Part shown: positions 25,714 through 34,875 of the stretch, piece after piece
Layout of the letters: every line of letters starts with the position of its first letter
Position numbering within the stretch: position 1 is the stretch's first letter
From: Chondromyces crocatus
Lineage (GTDB): Bacteria; Myxococcota_A; Polyangia; Polyangiales; Polyangiaceae
Length of the DNA stretch: 64,000 bases
Reading direction: 5' to 3'
NCBI RefSeq assembly: GCF_001189295.1
Contig: NZ_CP012159.1
Location: forward strand, 6,030,525 to 6,094,524
Program-made: the position numbers and the translations under genes
The notes under the pieces: generated by a model
Databases searched by the model: none
Told to the model about the DNA's origin: nothing
What the model saw: the letters and a program-made list of their open reading frames with translations, nothing else

Positions 25714-27596
25714 GCGCCGAGCAGGATCGCGAGAAGGCGGAGGCGCTTCCGGTGGAGCAGGGCGATCGGGGGCGTGAGGACGGCGTGGAGCGCGAGGATG
25801 GTGTGGAGCGTGAGGGAGACGTGATGCGTGAAGGCGAGGCGACGCGCATCGAGGGAGCGCATGCGCCGCAGCGAGGGGAGGAGACGCGCGACTTGGAGAA
25901 GGCGTCGGTCCACGGGGAGGAGCTGGCGCCTGGAGGGGAACCGCACGCGCGCAGAGAGGGAGGACGAGAGCCCGACGAAGAGGAGGACTTCGTCCCTCAC
26001 GGGGAGGGGCACTTCCACGAGGGCGAAGAGGCGCCGCCGCCCGGGATGAGGGTCATGGCGGTCGTGCGCTGGGCGCTGCTCGCCGTGATGACGGTCGTGG
26101 CGGCGGTGTCGATCGTTGCCTACGTGGCGCCCTCGTTGCTGCGGGGGGAGGCCGCGGAGGTGACGCAGTACTACTGCCCGATGCACCCGCAGATCACGTC
26201 GGATCGGCCCGGGGAGTGCCCGATCTGCCACATGGCGCTGGAGCCCGTGCCGGAGGGGCGGCAGCGAGGTGCGCGCGGCAACACGCAAGGTGGTGGACAG
26301 GGGAGCGCGCACGGTGGGGCGCAGGAGAGCGCGCACGGAGCGCACGGGGACCACGGAGCGCACGTGGACCACGGGGCGCATGGGTCCCACGGATCGCACG
26401 GCGCGACGGGGATGACCGAGATGCACGGCGCGCACGGCAAGGCCGAGGTGCCGGCGGTAGAGCCTCCGGAGACGGGCTACTGGTGCCCGATGCATCCGGA
26501 GGTGCACAGCGAGACCCCCGGCGCGATCTGCGAGAAGTGCGGGGGAATGGTGCTGATCCCCGTGCCCACGCCGGAGGAGCGGCGCAAGAAGCCGCAGGGG
26601 ACGACGGAGGTCGCGATCTCGCTGGACCGCGCGCAAGCGGTCGGGGTGCGCACGGCGAAGGTCGAGCGCGGTCTCCGCGGAGAGCGGGTGCGGGTGACGG
26701 CCTCGGTCGAGGCGCCGGAGCAGGGGCGGGCCGAGGTCCACGTGCGGGCCGAGGGCTTCGTCGAGGCGATCCGGGTGAAGCAGACCGGGGTGAAGGTGAA
26801 GGCGGGGGAGCTGCTCGCGTCGGTGTACAGCCCGCAGATCTTCCAGGCGCAGCAGGAGCTGCTGGCGATGCGGAGCTGGCCCGGTGCCGGGGAGATGCAC
26901 GGGACCTCGACACCTGCCCCCGTGGCGGCGGCGCGGAAGCGGCTGGAGCTGCTCGGGCTCGGCGCAGGGACGGTGGCGAAGGTGCTGGAGAAGGGGGAGC
27001 CCGTGCGGGCGGTGGGGGTGTCGTCGCCAATCAGCGGCTACGTGGTGCGGAAGAACGTGGTGCTGGGGTCGCGGGTGACGCCGGAGATGCCGCTGTTCGA
27101 GGTGGTGGATCTGGGGCAGGTGTACATCATCGCCAGCCTCCACCCGCAGCAGCTCGCGGGGGTGCGGGTGGGGGACGCGGCGAGCTTCACCACGCCAGCG
27201 CTGCCCGGGAAGGTGTTCGAGGCGCGGGTGGATCTGGTCTACCCGGACGTGGATCTGGCGACGCGATCGGCGCGGGTCCGGTTCCAGGTAGAGAACCGGG
27301 ATTTGACGCTGCGGCCCGGGCAGTTCGGGACGGCGGAGCTGTCCGCGGGCGTTGGGGAAGAGCTGACGGTGCCGCTCGATGCGGTCATCGACACGGGGCG
27401 GTCGGTCTACGTGTTCGTGGTGACCGAGGGGAGCCGGTACGCGCCGCGCTCGGTGGAGCTGGGGCCCGAGCTGGGGGATCGGGTGGTGGTGCGCGCCGGG
27501 CTGCGTGAAGGCGAGGAGGTGGTGTCGCGGGCGACGTTCCTCGTGGACGCGGAGAGCCGGCTGTCGGCGTCGCTGACCGGGGAGCCGGACCGATGA
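25710..27596 (+). CDS. cusB: CusB-like membrane fusion protein with two metal-binding domains and a His-rich linker
   Basis: A 628-residue periplasmic adaptor. It starts with about 115 acidic, low-complexity residues (REDGVEREDGVEREG), then one membrane helix (about 116-140). Two heavy-metal-binding YHS-like domains follow: YYCPMHP..CPICHM (153-175) and YWCPMHP..CEKCGGM (257-280). Between them is a His-rich stretch (200-243, GAHGDHGAHVDHGAHGSHG). The adaptor core begins near 290 with barrel-sandwich and beta-barrel strands (VRAEGFVEAIRVKQTG, GYVVRKNVVLGSRV, PLFEVVDLGQVYI, LRPGQFGTAEL). These proteins pass periplasmic metal to the RND pump. Both gene ends overlap neighbours by ATGA. The long cytosolic N-terminus is unusual for the family. 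Confidence 0.93.
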   Translation: MSAEQDREKAEALPVEQGDRGREDGVEREDGVEREGDVMREGEATRIEGAHAPQRGEETRDLEKASVHGEELAPGGEPHARREGGREPDEEEDFVPHGEGHFHEGEEAPPPGMRVMAVVRWALLAVMTVVAAVSIVAYVAPSLLRGEAAEVTQYYCPMHPQITSDRPGECPICHMALEPVPEGRQRGARGNTQGGGQGSAHGGAQESAHGAHGDHGAHVDHGAHGSHGSHGATGMTEMHGAHGKAEVPAVEPPETGYWCPMHPEVHSETPGAICEKCGGMVLIPVPTPEERRKKPQGTTEVAISLDRAQAVGVRTAKVERGLRGERVRVTASVEAPEQGRAEVHVRAEGFVEAIRVKQTGVKVKAGELLASVYSPQIFQAQQELLAMRSWPGAGEMHGTSTPAPVAAARKRLELLGLGAGTVAKVLEKGEPVRAVGVSSPISGYVVRKNVVLGSRVTPEMPLFEVVDLGQVYIIASLHPQQLAGVRVGDAASFTTPALPGKVFEARVDLVYPDVDLATRSARVRFQVENRDLTLRPGQFGTAELSAGVGEELTVPLDAVIDTGRSVYVFVVTEGSRYAPRSVELGPELGDRVVVRAGLREGEEVVSRATFLVDAESRLSASLTGEPDR

Positions 27597-30500
27597 TGGG
27601 GCGAGTCATCGCGTGGTGCGCGACGCACCGGGCATTCGTGATCTTCGCCTTCGTGCTGGCGGCGTTCGGCGCGGACGCGGCGCGGAGGCGGATCCCGCTC
27701 GACGCGATCCCGGATCTGTCGGATCCGCAGGTGATCGTCTTCACGGAGTGGATGGGGCGGTCGCCGACGCTGGTGGAGGATCAGGTGACGTACCCGATCG
27801 CCTCGGCGCTCCTGGCGGCGCCGAAGGTGACCGACGTGCGCGGCTTCTCCATGCAGGGGATGTCGTTCGTGTACGTGCTGTTCGAGGAGGGGACGGACGT
27901 CTACTGGGCACGGTCGCGGGTGCTGGAGTACCTGAGTTCGATCCAGCAGCGGCTGCCCGAGGGGGTCTCGCCGTCGCTGGGGCCGGACGCGACGGGGGTG
28001 GGGTGGATCTACCAGTACGCGGTGGTGGATCGGTCGGGGCGGCAGGACGCGGCGGATCTGCGGGCGCTCCAGGACTTCACGCTGCGGTACGCGCTGGAGA
28101 GCGTGCCCGGTGTGGCGCAGGTGGCCGCGATCGGCGGGTTCGAGCGGCAGTACCAGGTGACGCTGGATCCGGAGCGGTTGCGGTCGTTCGGGGTGACGTT
28201 CGATGAGGTGGCGGGGGCGGTCCGGCGGTCCAGCTCGGAGGTGGGCGGGCGCGTGATCGAGCTTGCGGGGCGCGAGTACGCGGTGCGAGGGCGGGGGTAC
28301 GTGGGGAGCGTGGAGGACCTGGGCGCGATCGTGATCCGGTCGAACGCCGACGGGGCCAGCGTGCGGGTGCGGGACGTGGGCTCGGCACGGCTGGGGCCCG
28401 ACGCGCGGCGAGGGGCCGCGGACCTGGACGGCGAGGGGGAGGTGGCCGGCGGGATCGTGGTGATGCGCTACGGGGAGAACGCGCTGGAGGTGATCCAGCG
28501 GGTGGAAGCAAAGCTCGGGGAGCTGCGGAAGACGCTGCCCGAGGGGGTGGAGATCGTCACCACCTACGATCGCTCGGGGCTGATCGAGCGGGCAGTGGAC
28601 ACGCTGAAGCGAGCGCTGATCGAGGAGATCGCGGTGGTCAGCGTGGTGATCGTGCTGTTCCTGCTGCACTTCCGGAGCGCGCTCTTGCCGATCATCAGCT
28701 TGCCGCTGGCGGTGCTGCTGGCGTTCGTGCCGATGTGGTGGCTGGGGGTTCCGTCGACGATCATGAGCCTCGGGGGGATCGCGATCGCGATCGGGGCGAC
28801 CGTGGACGCGGAGATCGTGATGGTGGAGGCATGCCACAAGGCGCTGGAGCACGCGCCGCCAGGGATGTCGCTGAAGGCGCGGGCGAGGCTCCTGGCCAAG
28901 GCGGCGGAGGAGGTGACGCCCGCGATCTTCTCGTCGCTGCTCATCATCGCGGTGTCGTTCATCCCGGTCTTCGGGCTGACCGGGCAGGCAGGGCGGATGT
29001 TCCGGCCGCTGGCGTACACGAAGACGTTCGTGATGATCGCGGCGGCGATCCTGTCGGTGACGCTGGCGCCAGCGCTCCGGGATCTGCTTCTCCGGGGGAA
29101 GATCCGGCCGGAGTCGAAGCACCCGATCTCGCGGGCGGTGATCGCGGTGTACCAGCCGTTCGTGTACGTGGCGCTGCGGCGGCCGATCACCACGGTGCTG
29201 ATCGGGGTCCTGGCGGTGGTGTCGGCGATCCCGGTGGGGATGAAGCTCGGGAGCGAGTTCATGCCCAGCCTGAACGAGGGGGATTTGCTGTACATGCCGA
29301 CGACGCTGCCCGGGATCTCCATCGAGGAGGCGAAGCGGCAGCTCCAGCGGCAAGACGCGATCCTGAAGAGCTTCCCGGAAGTGAAGACGGTGCACGGGAA
29401 GATCGGGCGCGCGGAGACGGCGACCGATCCCGCGCCGCTGTCGATGGCGGAGACGGTGATCCAGCTCCACCCGCGAGCGGCGTGGCCGAAGGTGCCTGTG
29501 ACGCGGTGGTACTCGTCGTGGGCGCCAGAGGGGGTGAAGCCCGCGCTGCGCTGGGCGTGGCCCGAGGAGCGCGAGGAGACCTGGGACGAGCTGGTGGCGA
29601 AGCTGAACGGGGCGATGCAGCTCCCGGGGTTCACGAACGCCTGGACGATGCCCATCCGGGCGCGGATCGACATGCTGACCACGGGGGTGCGGACCCCGGT
29701 GGGGGTGAAGGTGTTCGGGCACGATCTGCACGCGATCGAGCGGGTCGGCCGGCAAGTGGAGGCGATCGTCGGGCGGGTCGCCGGGACGCGGAGCGTGCTG
29801 TACGAGCGGTCGCTCGGAGGGTCGTACGTGGACGTGGTGCCCGATCGGGCGGCGCTGTCGCGCTATGGCCTCCAGGTCGAGGACGTGCAGGCGGTGATCG
29901 AGGGCGCCGTGGGGGGCGAGGTGATCGCGGCGACGGTAGAAGGGCGCGGTCGGTTCACGATCAACGTGCGGTACAAGGAGGATTTCCGGTCGTCGCCACA
30001 GCGGATCCGCGAGGTGCTGGTGCCCTTGCCGGTGCGCGCCGAGCGCGGAGCGGTGGTGTCGGCCGGAGGGAGCGCTGGCGCGGAGGCGGGGCGAGGCGGA
30101 GACGGGATGGGCGCTGCACGGGGCGGGGCGCAGGCAATCCCGCTCGGGGAAGTGGCGCGGGTGGAGGTGGTGGAAGGGCCGCCGATGATCCGCAACGAGG
30201 CGGGGCAGCTCGTGGGCTACGTGTACATCGACGTGGATCCGTCACGGGACATCGGCGGCTACGTGAGCGACGCGCGGGCGGCAGTGACGGGAGCGATGGA
30301 TCGCGGGGAGCTCGCGCTCGATGGCGGGATGTACCTGTCATGGACGGGGCAGTACGAGCTGCTCGAGGAGATGCGGGAACGGATGCAGATCCTGGTGCCG
30401 CTCGCGCTGGCGATCGTGGTGGTGCTGCTCTGGCTGCAGTTCCGCAACGTGACCGAGGTGCTGATCGTGCTCCTGTCGATCCCGTTCGCGCTGGTGGGGA

Positions 30501-30955
30501 GCGTGTGGCTGCTCCACCTGCTCGACTACCGCCTCTCGACGGCGGTGTGGGTGGGGATCATCGCCCTGCTCGGGCTGGCGGCGCAGACGGGGATCGTGAT
30601 GATCGTGTACATCGATCAGGCGTTTTTCCGTCGGCTGCGGGCGGGGAGGATCCGCGATCTGAACGACATCATCTGGGCCCACATGGAAGGGACGGTGATG
30701 CGGGTGCGGCCGAAGCTGATGACGGTGGCGACCATGCTGATCGGGCTGACGCCGCTCCTGTGGGCCGAAGGGAGCGGCGCCGATGTGATGAAGCGCATCG
30801 CCGCGCCGATGGTGGGGGGGTTGCTCACGAGCGCATTCCTGACGCTGGAGATCATCCCCGTGGTGTATACGTGGTGGCGTTATGCTCAGCTCAAGAAGGC
30901 CCGACGGACGGGGCGGCCGCTCGAGGAGATCGTGGGCATCCAGCCATCTGCATGA
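27593..30955 (+). CDS. cusA: heavy-metal efflux RND pump (CusA/CzcA family)
   Basis: A 1120-residue inner-membrane proton/metal antiporter of the HME-RND family. It shows the N-terminal PLDAIPDLSDPQVIVFTEW signature, two blocks of membrane helices, and two periplasmic pore loops. Helix 4 holds GATVDAEIVMVE; Asp405 falls at the same number as the proton-relay Asp of E. coli CusA. Met568 (LLYMPTTLPG) and Met694 (DMLTTGVRTPVG) sit in segments like those carrying CusA substrate methionines; I could not place the third, so Cu/Ag versus Zn/Co/Cd is open. A Gly/Ala-rich insert (SAGGSAGAEAGRGGDG) near 823-842 is atypical. Start and stop overlap the adaptor gene by ATGA. Confidence 0.95.
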   Translation: MMGRVIAWCATHRAFVIFAFVLAAFGADAARRRIPLDAIPDLSDPQVIVFTEWMGRSPTLVEDQVTYPIASALLAAPKVTDVRGFSMQGMSFVYVLFEEGTDVYWARSRVLEYLSSIQQRLPEGVSPSLGPDATGVGWIYQYAVVDRSGRQDAADLRALQDFTLRYALESVPGVAQVAAIGGFERQYQVTLDPERLRSFGVTFDEVAGAVRRSSSEVGGRVIELAGREYAVRGRGYVGSVEDLGAIVIRSNADGASVRVRDVGSARLGPDARRGAADLDGEGEVAGGIVVMRYGENALEVIQRVEAKLGELRKTLPEGVEIVTTYDRSGLIERAVDTLKRALIEEIAVVSVVIVLFLLHFRSALLPIISLPLAVLLAFVPMWWLGVPSTIMSLGGIAIAIGATVDAEIVMVEACHKALEHAPPGMSLKARARLLAKAAEEVTPAIFSSLLIIAVSFIPVFGLTGQAGRMFRPLAYTKTFVMIAAAILSVTLAPALRDLLLRGKIRPESKHPISRAVIAVYQPFVYVALRRPITTVLIGVLAVVSAIPVGMKLGSEFMPSLNEGDLLYMPTTLPGISIEEAKRQLQRQDAILKSFPEVKTVHGKIGRAETATDPAPLSMAETVIQLHPRAAWPKVPVTRWYSSWAPEGVKPALRWAWPEEREETWDELVAKLNGAMQLPGFTNAWTMPIRARIDMLTTGVRTPVGVKVFGHDLHAIERVGRQVEAIVGRVAGTRSVLYERSLGGSYVDVVPDRAALSRYGLQVEDVQAVIEGAVGGEVIAATVEGRGRFTINVRYKEDFRSSPQRIREVLVPLPVRAERGAVVSAGGSAGAEAGRGGDGMGAARGGAQAIPLGEVARVEVVEGPPMIRNEAGQLVGYVYIDVDPSRDIGGYVSDARAAVTGAMDRGELALDGGMYLSWTGQYELLEEMRERMQILVPLALAIVVVLLWLQFRNVTEVLIVLLSIPFALVGSVWLLHLLDYRLSTAVWVGIIALLGLAAQTGIVMIVYIDQAFFRRLRAGRIRDLNDIIWAHMEGTVMRVRPKLMTVATMLIGLTPLLWAEGSGADVMKRIAAPMVGGLLTSAFLTLEIIPVVYTWWRYAQLKKARRTGRPLEEIVGIQPSA

Positions 30956-31061
30956 CGAGGTGCCGCAGCGCGTGATCCGGCGCATGCCACAGCGCTGGAT
31001 TCCATGCGTGATGCAGCACCGGACTGCGCCCGGCGACGCCGGATTGCGCGGTTCCATGCGA

Positions 31062-31090
31062 TTGCTACGCGCACATCAATCCTGTAGAGT
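31062..31090 (+). promoter_or_regulatory. putative sigma-70-type promoter of the Ser/Thr kinase gene
   Basis: TTGCTA and TAGAGT separated by exactly 17 bases, each matching four of six consensus positions. Initiation seven bases downstream would leave a leader of under ten bases before the GTG start, close to leaderless, which fits the lack of a Shine-Dalgarno. Confidence 0.35.
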
Positions 31091-31104
31091 GGCGCACATA
31101 TAAC

Positions 31105-32784
31105 GTGATTGGCACCACCCTCGACGGTAAGTACCAGATTCGCAAGCTCCTCGGTGAGGGCGCGATGGGGTCGGTGTACGAGGCCGAGCACACGGCCACG
31201 GGCCGGCGCGTCGCGGTCAAGGTCATCAGCTCCGCGGACCTGACGAAGGATCCCAAGGTCGTCAGCCGGTTCCAGCGCGAGGCGCGGGCGGCTGGCGCCA
31301 TCGAGACGCAGCACATCACCCAGGTGCTCGACGCGGGCGTCGATCGCGAGAGCAACCTGCCGTTCCTGGTGATGGAGTACATGGTCGGCGACGACCTGAT
31401 GGCGCTGATCAAGCGCGTCGGGGTGCTGTCGCCAGACCTGGTGCTGCGCATCGGGGCACAGGCGTGCCTCGGGCTGCAGAAGGCGCACACGGCGAGCGTG
31501 GTGCACCGCGACATCAAGCCACACAACCTGTTCCTCGCGCGGCGCGAGGCGGGGGAGGTGGTGGTCAAGCTGCTCGACTTCGGGATCGCCAAGGTCAAGA
31601 TGGACCAGGCGCACGACACCGAGGGCGCGGAGCTGACCCGCACCGGAAACCTGCTCGGGTCACCGCTCTACATGTCGCCGGAGCAAGCGCGCGGGGCGAA
31701 GGAGATCGACTGGCGGACGGACATCTGGTCGCTCGGCGCGGTGATGTACCAGGCCCTCACGGGGCGGACGCCGTACCACCACATCAACGCGCTGGGAGAG
31801 CTGATCATCTCGATCTGCTCGGTGCCGCCGCCGCCCGTGCAGGACTTCGCGCCCTGGGTGGCGCCCGAAGTCGCCGCCATCGTGCACAACTGCCTGCAGC
31901 AGGATCCCGGCCGCCGCTACCAGAGCGCCGAACAGCTCCTCGCGGCGATCAAACAGCTCTTGCCCTACGGGTGGACGATCCAGGAAGACATGCTGATCTC
32001 GCTGGAAGACAGCATGCGGCAGCACGCGGCGCCGCGGCTCCCCTTGAGCATGCCGCCGCCGAGGCCAGAGATGGGCTCGCACCCCGCGATGGGCTCGAAC
32101 CCCAGCTTGAGCTCCTCGCCAGGGCTGGCCTCTTCCCCTGCGCTGGGCGTCGCGCCCGGGATGGGGTCGTCGCCGTCCCTTGGCTATGCGCACTCGGGGG
32201 CGGGGACGAACGGGGCGCTCACGCAGTCTCATGGGCACGGCGCTCCCTCTGCCAGCTCGAAGGCGCCGCTGGTGATCAGCGCGCTGGCGCTGGCCGCAGC
32301 CCTCGGGGTGGGCATCGTGATTCTCGGGCGAACGCAAGAGACGCCGCCTGCACCACCCCCCGCGGCGCCCGTGCAGACGGAGGCCGCGCCGACCCCACCG
32401 AAGCCCGATCCTGCGCCGACGCCAGTGCCCGTCGTCGAGGCCAAGCCGCGGCGCGTGCGGCTGACGGTGGAGCCCAAGGACGTGAGCGTCGAGGTGGACA
32501 GCAACGGGGTCCCGGTGACGGACGCCCAGGTCCGCAACGGGGTGCTCGAGTTCAACGGGGTGCTGGGCGGGGAGTACCGGGTGCGCCTCTCCAAGGGGAA
32601 GAACGAGACCGTGGAGACGGTGGTGATGGGCGAGTCGGGGCCGAACCCGCCGCGGCTGGAGCTGCGGCCGCCGGGGGCACCGAAGCCCGCGTCCACAGCG
32701 ACGCCTGGCGCGGTGGCAGCGCCGACGCCGACGCCGACCCCCCAGCGAGGCGTCATCGAGGACACGGGCGAGTTCGGTAACTGA
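31105..32784 (+). CDS. transmembrane Ser/Thr protein kinase (Hanks type)
   Basis: A 559-residue eukaryotic-like kinase. The catalytic domain (about 8-275) has the Gly loop GEGAMGSV (17-24), Lys39 in VAVKV, HRDIKPHN (134-141), DFGIAK (158-163) and GSPLYMSPEQ, so it should be active. A Pro/Ser/Gly/Met-rich linker follows, then one membrane helix (APLVISALALAAALGVGIVIL), a Pro-rich spacer and an extracytoplasmic PEGA-like beta domain (VRLTVEPKDVSVEVDSNGVPV). The kinase faces the cytosol and the PEGA-like part the periplasm, a sensor layout. Start is GTG without a ribosome site. The next gene, a PEGA/barrel envelope protein 50 bases downstream, is probably co-transcribed. Confidence 0.94.
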   Translation: MIGTTLDGKYQIRKLLGEGAMGSVYEAEHTATGRRVAVKVISSADLTKDPKVVSRFQREARAAGAIETQHITQVLDAGVDRESNLPFLVMEYMVGDDLMALIKRVGVLSPDLVLRIGAQACLGLQKAHTASVVHRDIKPHNLFLARREAGEVVVKLLDFGIAKVKMDQAHDTEGAELTRTGNLLGSPLYMSPEQARGAKEIDWRTDIWSLGAVMYQALTGRTPYHHINALGELIISICSVPPPPVQDFAPWVAPEVAAIVHNCLQQDPGRRYQSAEQLLAAIKQLLPYGWTIQEDMLISLEDSMRQHAAPRLPLSMPPPRPEMGSHPAMGSNPSLSSSPGLASSPALGVAPGMGSSPSLGYAHSGAGTNGALTQSHGHGAPSASSKAPLVISALALAAALGVGIVILGRTQETPPAPPPAAPVQTEAAPTPPKPDPAPTPVPVVEAKPRRVRLTVEPKDVSVEVDSNGVPVTDAQVRNGVLEFNGVLGGEYRVRLSKGKNETVETVVMGESGPNPPRLELRPPGAPKPASTATPGAVAAPTPTPTPQRGVIEDTGEFGN

Positions 32785-32834
32785 AAGCAGGGCTTGGAAC
32801 CGTGCGTGACGCGAGACGCCGTGGGCGCGAGGTG

Positions 32835-34691
32835 ATGGTCCACTCCAAGAGCATCGTCGTCGGTGTGCTGATCATGGCGCTGACTGCCGAGACGGCGCTC
32901 GCACAGCCGGCACCGGCGCCGACCACGGCCTCGGGCGCCGCGCAGGGCGCTGACACGACCCCAGGGGGCGCGTCTGGCGCGCAGCCAGGAGCGGAGACGC
33001 AAGCGCCTCCCACGGCACAACCCGGAGCGACCGATGGTGGGTCCTCCGATGGTGGGCCGATCATCTCCGAGGAAATTCGTCAGCAGGCGCGCTCGCATTT
33101 TCAGCGAGGTCTGTCGTTGCTGCGCGAGGAGGCATGGGCGCCTGCGCTGGCAGAGTTCCTGCTGTCGCGGAAGCTCTTCCCCACCCGCGCGGCCACGAAC
33201 AACGCGGCCATCGCGATGCGCAAGCTGCAGCGCTACGACGAGGCGCTCGACATGTTCGAGACGCTGCTCCGCGACTTCCAGGTGCCGGACGCAGAGCGGG
33301 CGGCAGCGCAGCGTGAGCTGGCGGAGCTGCGATCGCTGGTGGGGACCATCGACGTGGCAGGCGCCGAGCCTGGCGCTTCCATCGTGGTGAGCGGCGAGGA
33401 TCGGGGGGAGTACCCACCCGTGAAGCCGCTTCGCGTGGCAGCCGGCACGCACCTGGTGCGGGTGGTCAAGGAGGGGTACGAGCCCTTCGAGGGGCGCGTG
33501 ACGGTGGCCGGCGGGCAGGTCGCGTCGATCACGGCGAAGCTCCGCAAGCTGACCGCCTCGGGGCGGCTGCGCATCACGGAGCGCACGGGCAAGTCGGTCG
33601 AGGTGCTGGTCGACAACGTGGTCGTCGGTCGAACGCCCTGGGAAGGCCGGCTGGGCGTCGGCGATCACATGGTGGTGCTGCGGGGCGAGGGGAAGCTGGG
33701 GACGCAGCCCACGCCCGCCCAGGTGAAGTCGCAGGAGCTGACCAGCCTGGCGCTGCTCGCCGAGGATCTGGACGCCTCTTTGCGCGTGGATCCGACGCCG
33801 CCTGGCGCCAGCGTGTGGATCAACGCGGTCAACGTCGGGAACGGGGTGTGGCTGGGACGGCTCAAGGCCGGTCAGCACCGGGTGGAGGTGAAGTCCGAGG
33901 GCTTCACGCCGGTGGTGCGCACGGTGACGCTCGCCAAGGGCCAGCGCGAGACGGTGGCGGTGGCGCTGGAGCGCGACGAGGACGCGGCGCTCTGGCGGAA
34001 GCCGGCGCGGGTGATGTTCGATGTGAGCACGTCGCTGCTGCTGGCGCCGTCGTTCGGCGGTGAGGTGGCCGGTGGGTGCAGCGGGGATTGCTCTCGCTCG
34101 ATGGGGCTGGGGGCGTTGAACCTCGTGCACGGAGGCTACGAGCTGGGCTCCGGGCTGGGCTTCGGGCTCGAAGCGGGGTTCCTGGTGGTGACGCAGCAGG
34201 TGACGGGGCGCGCCACGAATTTCACGCCGAACGGCTTCGCCTCGCCGAGCGTGGGTACGGCGGACGACGCGCTGAGGCTGACGGGTTTCCTCGGTGGAGC
34301 CACCATCGGCTACCACCTGGGGGAGCGGTTCCCTGCGCTGTTCCGGCTCGGCGTGGGGGTGATGGCCGGGCAGGTCCGCGATGAGCGGCGGGGTCGGTTC
34401 AGGACCTCTTCCGGGGGGGCATTCGATGCTTCACCGGTCGCAGACTTCCAGTCGGCGACGTACGTGTACGTCGATCCCGAGGTGCGCATCGGCGCGCGCT
34501 TCGCACAGCACTTCGAGGTGAGTGCCGGGGTACAGGCGCTGTTGCTCATCGCGGCGAGCCAGCCTCGGTGGAACTCGTCGATCGAGCTCGCGGCATCGAC
34601 GGACGGGATCGGGAGGTACGGCGACGAGTCCTTGATGGGGGACATCGTGCTGATGCTCGCTCCTGGTGTGAGCCTTCGTTACGACTTCTGA
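32835..34691 (+). CDS. PEGA-domain protein with C-terminal outer-membrane barrel
   Basis: A 618-residue exported protein. The signal peptide (VVGVLIMALTAETALAQ) is followed by an Ala/Pro/Gly spacer and a TPR-like helical region (about 80-160: ARSHFQRGLSLLREEAW, EALDMFETLLRD). Two or three PEGA domains follow (EPGASIVVSGEDRGEYPP, KSVEVLVDNVVVGRTPWEG, PPGASVWINAVNVGNGV). The last 220 residues have alternating strands and end in Phe (LRYDF), as in outer-membrane barrels. The start is the ATG after GAGGTG; an upstream GTG would add charged residues before the signal. It follows the Ser/Thr kinase, whose extracellular part is also PEGA-like, suggesting a shared envelope-sensing role (inference). 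Confidence 0.85.
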   Translation: MVHSKSIVVGVLIMALTAETALAQPAPAPTTASGAAQGADTTPGGASGAQPGAETQAPPTAQPGATDGGSSDGGPIISEEIRQQARSHFQRGLSLLREEAWAPALAEFLLSRKLFPTRAATNNAAIAMRKLQRYDEALDMFETLLRDFQVPDAERAAAQRELAELRSLVGTIDVAGAEPGASIVVSGEDRGEYPPVKPLRVAAGTHLVRVVKEGYEPFEGRVTVAGGQVASITAKLRKLTASGRLRITERTGKSVEVLVDNVVVGRTPWEGRLGVGDHMVVLRGEGKLGTQPTPAQVKSQELTSLALLAEDLDASLRVDPTPPGASVWINAVNVGNGVWLGRLKAGQHRVEVKSEGFTPVVRTVTLAKGQRETVAVALERDEDAALWRKPARVMFDVSTSLLLAPSFGGEVAGGCSGDCSRSMGLGALNLVHGGYELGSGLGFGLEAGFLVVTQQVTGRATNFTPNGFASPSVGTADDALRLTGFLGGATIGYHLGERFPALFRLGVGVMAGQVRDERRGRFRTSSGGAFDASPVADFQSATYVYVDPEVRIGARFAQHFEVSAGVQALLLIAASQPRWNSSIELAASTDGIGRYGDESLMGDIVLMLAPGVSLRYDF

Positions 34692-34787
34692 CGGTCCTGG
34701 GCGTGACCGACGACGGACGCACCGTCGAGCCAGAGCGTGACCGATGACGGACGCTCTGCCTTGACGTGAGTGCTCGTCACGACACGG

Positions 34788-34808
34788 TCGCCGAGGGATC
34801 CTCGGCGA
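34788..34808. terminator. bidirectional hairpin between convergent genes
   Basis: TCGCCGAGG and CCTCGGCGA form a perfect 9-bp stem around a three-base loop, between the PEGA/barrel gene and the OmpA-type gene. A second, looser hairpin (CAGAGCGT with ACGCTCTG) and an 18-bp direct repeat (gtgaccgaYgacggacgc) lie just before it. No T-run. Confidence 0.5.
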
Positions 34809-34875
34809 GGCCTCGACGGGCCCGGTAAGGAAGCCGCGCCCCGTCTCGTGATGATGCTGGGGAGGCTACGGAGAT

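Noticed and set aside
27407-29755. 782-codon open frame opposite the RND pump gene
   Set aside because: Arg/His/Pro-rich shadow of a well-supported gene; no domain.
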